A DNA stretch of 64,000 nt from Actinocatenispora sera (GTDB taxonomy: Bacteria; Actinomycetota; Actinomycetes; Mycobacteriales; Micromonosporaceae). The notes beneath the pieces were generated by a model, which saw nothing but the letters and a program-made list of their open reading frames with translations, had not been told where the DNA came from and searched no databases. The position numbers and the translations under genes are program-made. The stretch covers positions 2,914,001 to 2,978,000 of the forward strand of contig NZ_AP023354.1 in assembly GCF_018324685.1 (NCBI RefSeq). The letters run 5' to 3'. Positions 63,450 through 64,000 of the stretch are shown in pieces. Each line of letters opens with the position of its first letter. Positions within the stretch are counted from its first letter, which is position 1.

Positions 63450-64000
63450 GTGGATCTGGATCTGCGCAAGCTGCGCTACTTCGTGACCGTGGCCGACCGG
63501 CTGCACTTCGGCCGCGCCGCCGAAGAGCTGCACATCGCCCAACCGGTGCTGAGTCGACAGATCCGCGCGCTCGAGCACGATCTCGGGGTCTCGCTGTTCA
63601 GCAGGGACCGCCGCGGGGTCGAGCTGACAGCTGCGGGAAGGCAACTGCTGGCCGACGCCGGTCCGCTGCTCGCGTCCACCCACGCGGTCCGCCGCCGGGT
63701 TTCCGCGGCCGAGACCGGCACGCGACGGCTGATGGTCGGTTTCCGGGCCGGTATTCCGGTCATTCCGGCGACCCGTGCCTTCGAGAAGCAGCACCCGGAC
63801 GTGCTCGTGGACGTGCGGCGGATCGAAGGCGACGACCAGGCGGCGATGCTGCTCGACGGCCGCATCGACATCGGCTACGTGCGGCTGCCCATCGACGAGG
63901 CCGGCCTGCGCATCATCCCGCTGTACGCCGAGCCGCGGATGGCAGTGCTGCCCGCTGGGCACCGGTTCGCCGGCAAGGACGAGATCACCGAGGCCGACCT
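63450..64000 (+). CDS. LysR-family regulator (partial)
   Basis: The first 183 residues are present; the gene runs off the right edge. The helix-turn-helix reads LRKLRYFVTVADRLHFGRAA then QPVLSRQIRALEHDLGVSLF, followed by the start of the periplasmic-binding-like effector domain (RRLMVGFRAGIPVIPATRAF). AGGGG lies 5 bases before the GTG. It is divergent from the NADPH-dependent reductase. Confidence 0.92.
   Translation, partial: MDLDLRKLRYFVTVADRLHFGRAAEELHIAQPVLSRQIRALEHDLGVSLFSRDRRGVELTAAGRQLLADAGPLLASTHAVRRRVSAAETGTRRLMVGFRAGIPVIPATRAFEKQHPDVLVDVRRIEGDDQAAMLLDGRIDIGYVRLPIDEAGLRIIPLYAEPRMAVLPAGHRFAGKDEITEAD

Overview
The window is very GC-rich, with many GTG starts, frequent 4-base ATGA/GTGA gene overlaps, and families typical of filamentous actinomycetes: XRE/DUF5753 regulators paired with DUF397 proteins, a streptogrisin-type protease, TIGR03086 and CU044_2847/Trypco1 proteins, and ArsR-SRPBCC fusions. 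A member of the Micromonosporaceae (for example an Actinocatenispora relative) fits, but that is an inference from gene content, not a phylogeny. No rRNA, tRNA, CRISPR array or replication origin was seen.

Layout. 1-4991 (minus strand): a redox operon (membrane-anchored small protein, ApbE flavin transferase, ferric-reductase-like membrane protein, NuoF/RnfC-like protein cut by the window edge) behind a two-component system and a DUF2231 membrane protein. 5000-15100: a TetR/MMPL efflux pair with twin palindromic operators, an XRE/monooxygenase pair, an RDD protein, an MFS exporter and a secreted serine protease. 15800-19500: small and unknown proteins ending in an XRE-DUF5753/DUF397 module, with a second DUF397 gene cut off next to an IS481 remnant.

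19700-31900 is a defence island. A type III restriction-modification operon (res, mod) is translationally coupled to a PIN-like nuclease. The res gene is split by a 932-bp IS5-family element with a clean 3-bp target duplication, and mod carries a frameshift. Next come a DUF2075 ATPase with an N-terminal PD-(D/E)XK nuclease motif and, convergent with it, a qatB-qatC pair (QueC-like anti-phage genes) without qatA or qatD.

32200-54200 is mostly ordinary accessory metabolism and regulation: acetyltransferases, an M23 peptidase with an odd repeat region, SRPBCC/ArsR, a secreted carboxylesterase, a lipoprotein, DinB, MFS plus amidohydrolase, VanZ, PhyH/AraC, GntR and an aldo/keto reductase. 54200-59000 holds a nucleotidyltransferase (frameshifted) and a second probable conflict system: a 1167-residue trypsin-NACHT-HEAT protein translationally coupled to a Trypco1 partner. 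59000-64000 holds an alpha/beta hydrolase, a frameshifted DUF998 protein and three NAD(P)-dependent reductase/epimerase genes divergent from a LysR regulator cut by the window end.

A recurring feature is single-base frameshifts at short G/C runs in otherwise intact genes (mmpL twice, the ABM monooxygenase, mod, the nucleotidyltransferase, DUF998, and the IS481 remnant). They may be sequencing errors in the assembly or real decay. The IS insertion in res, by contrast, is a real structural event.
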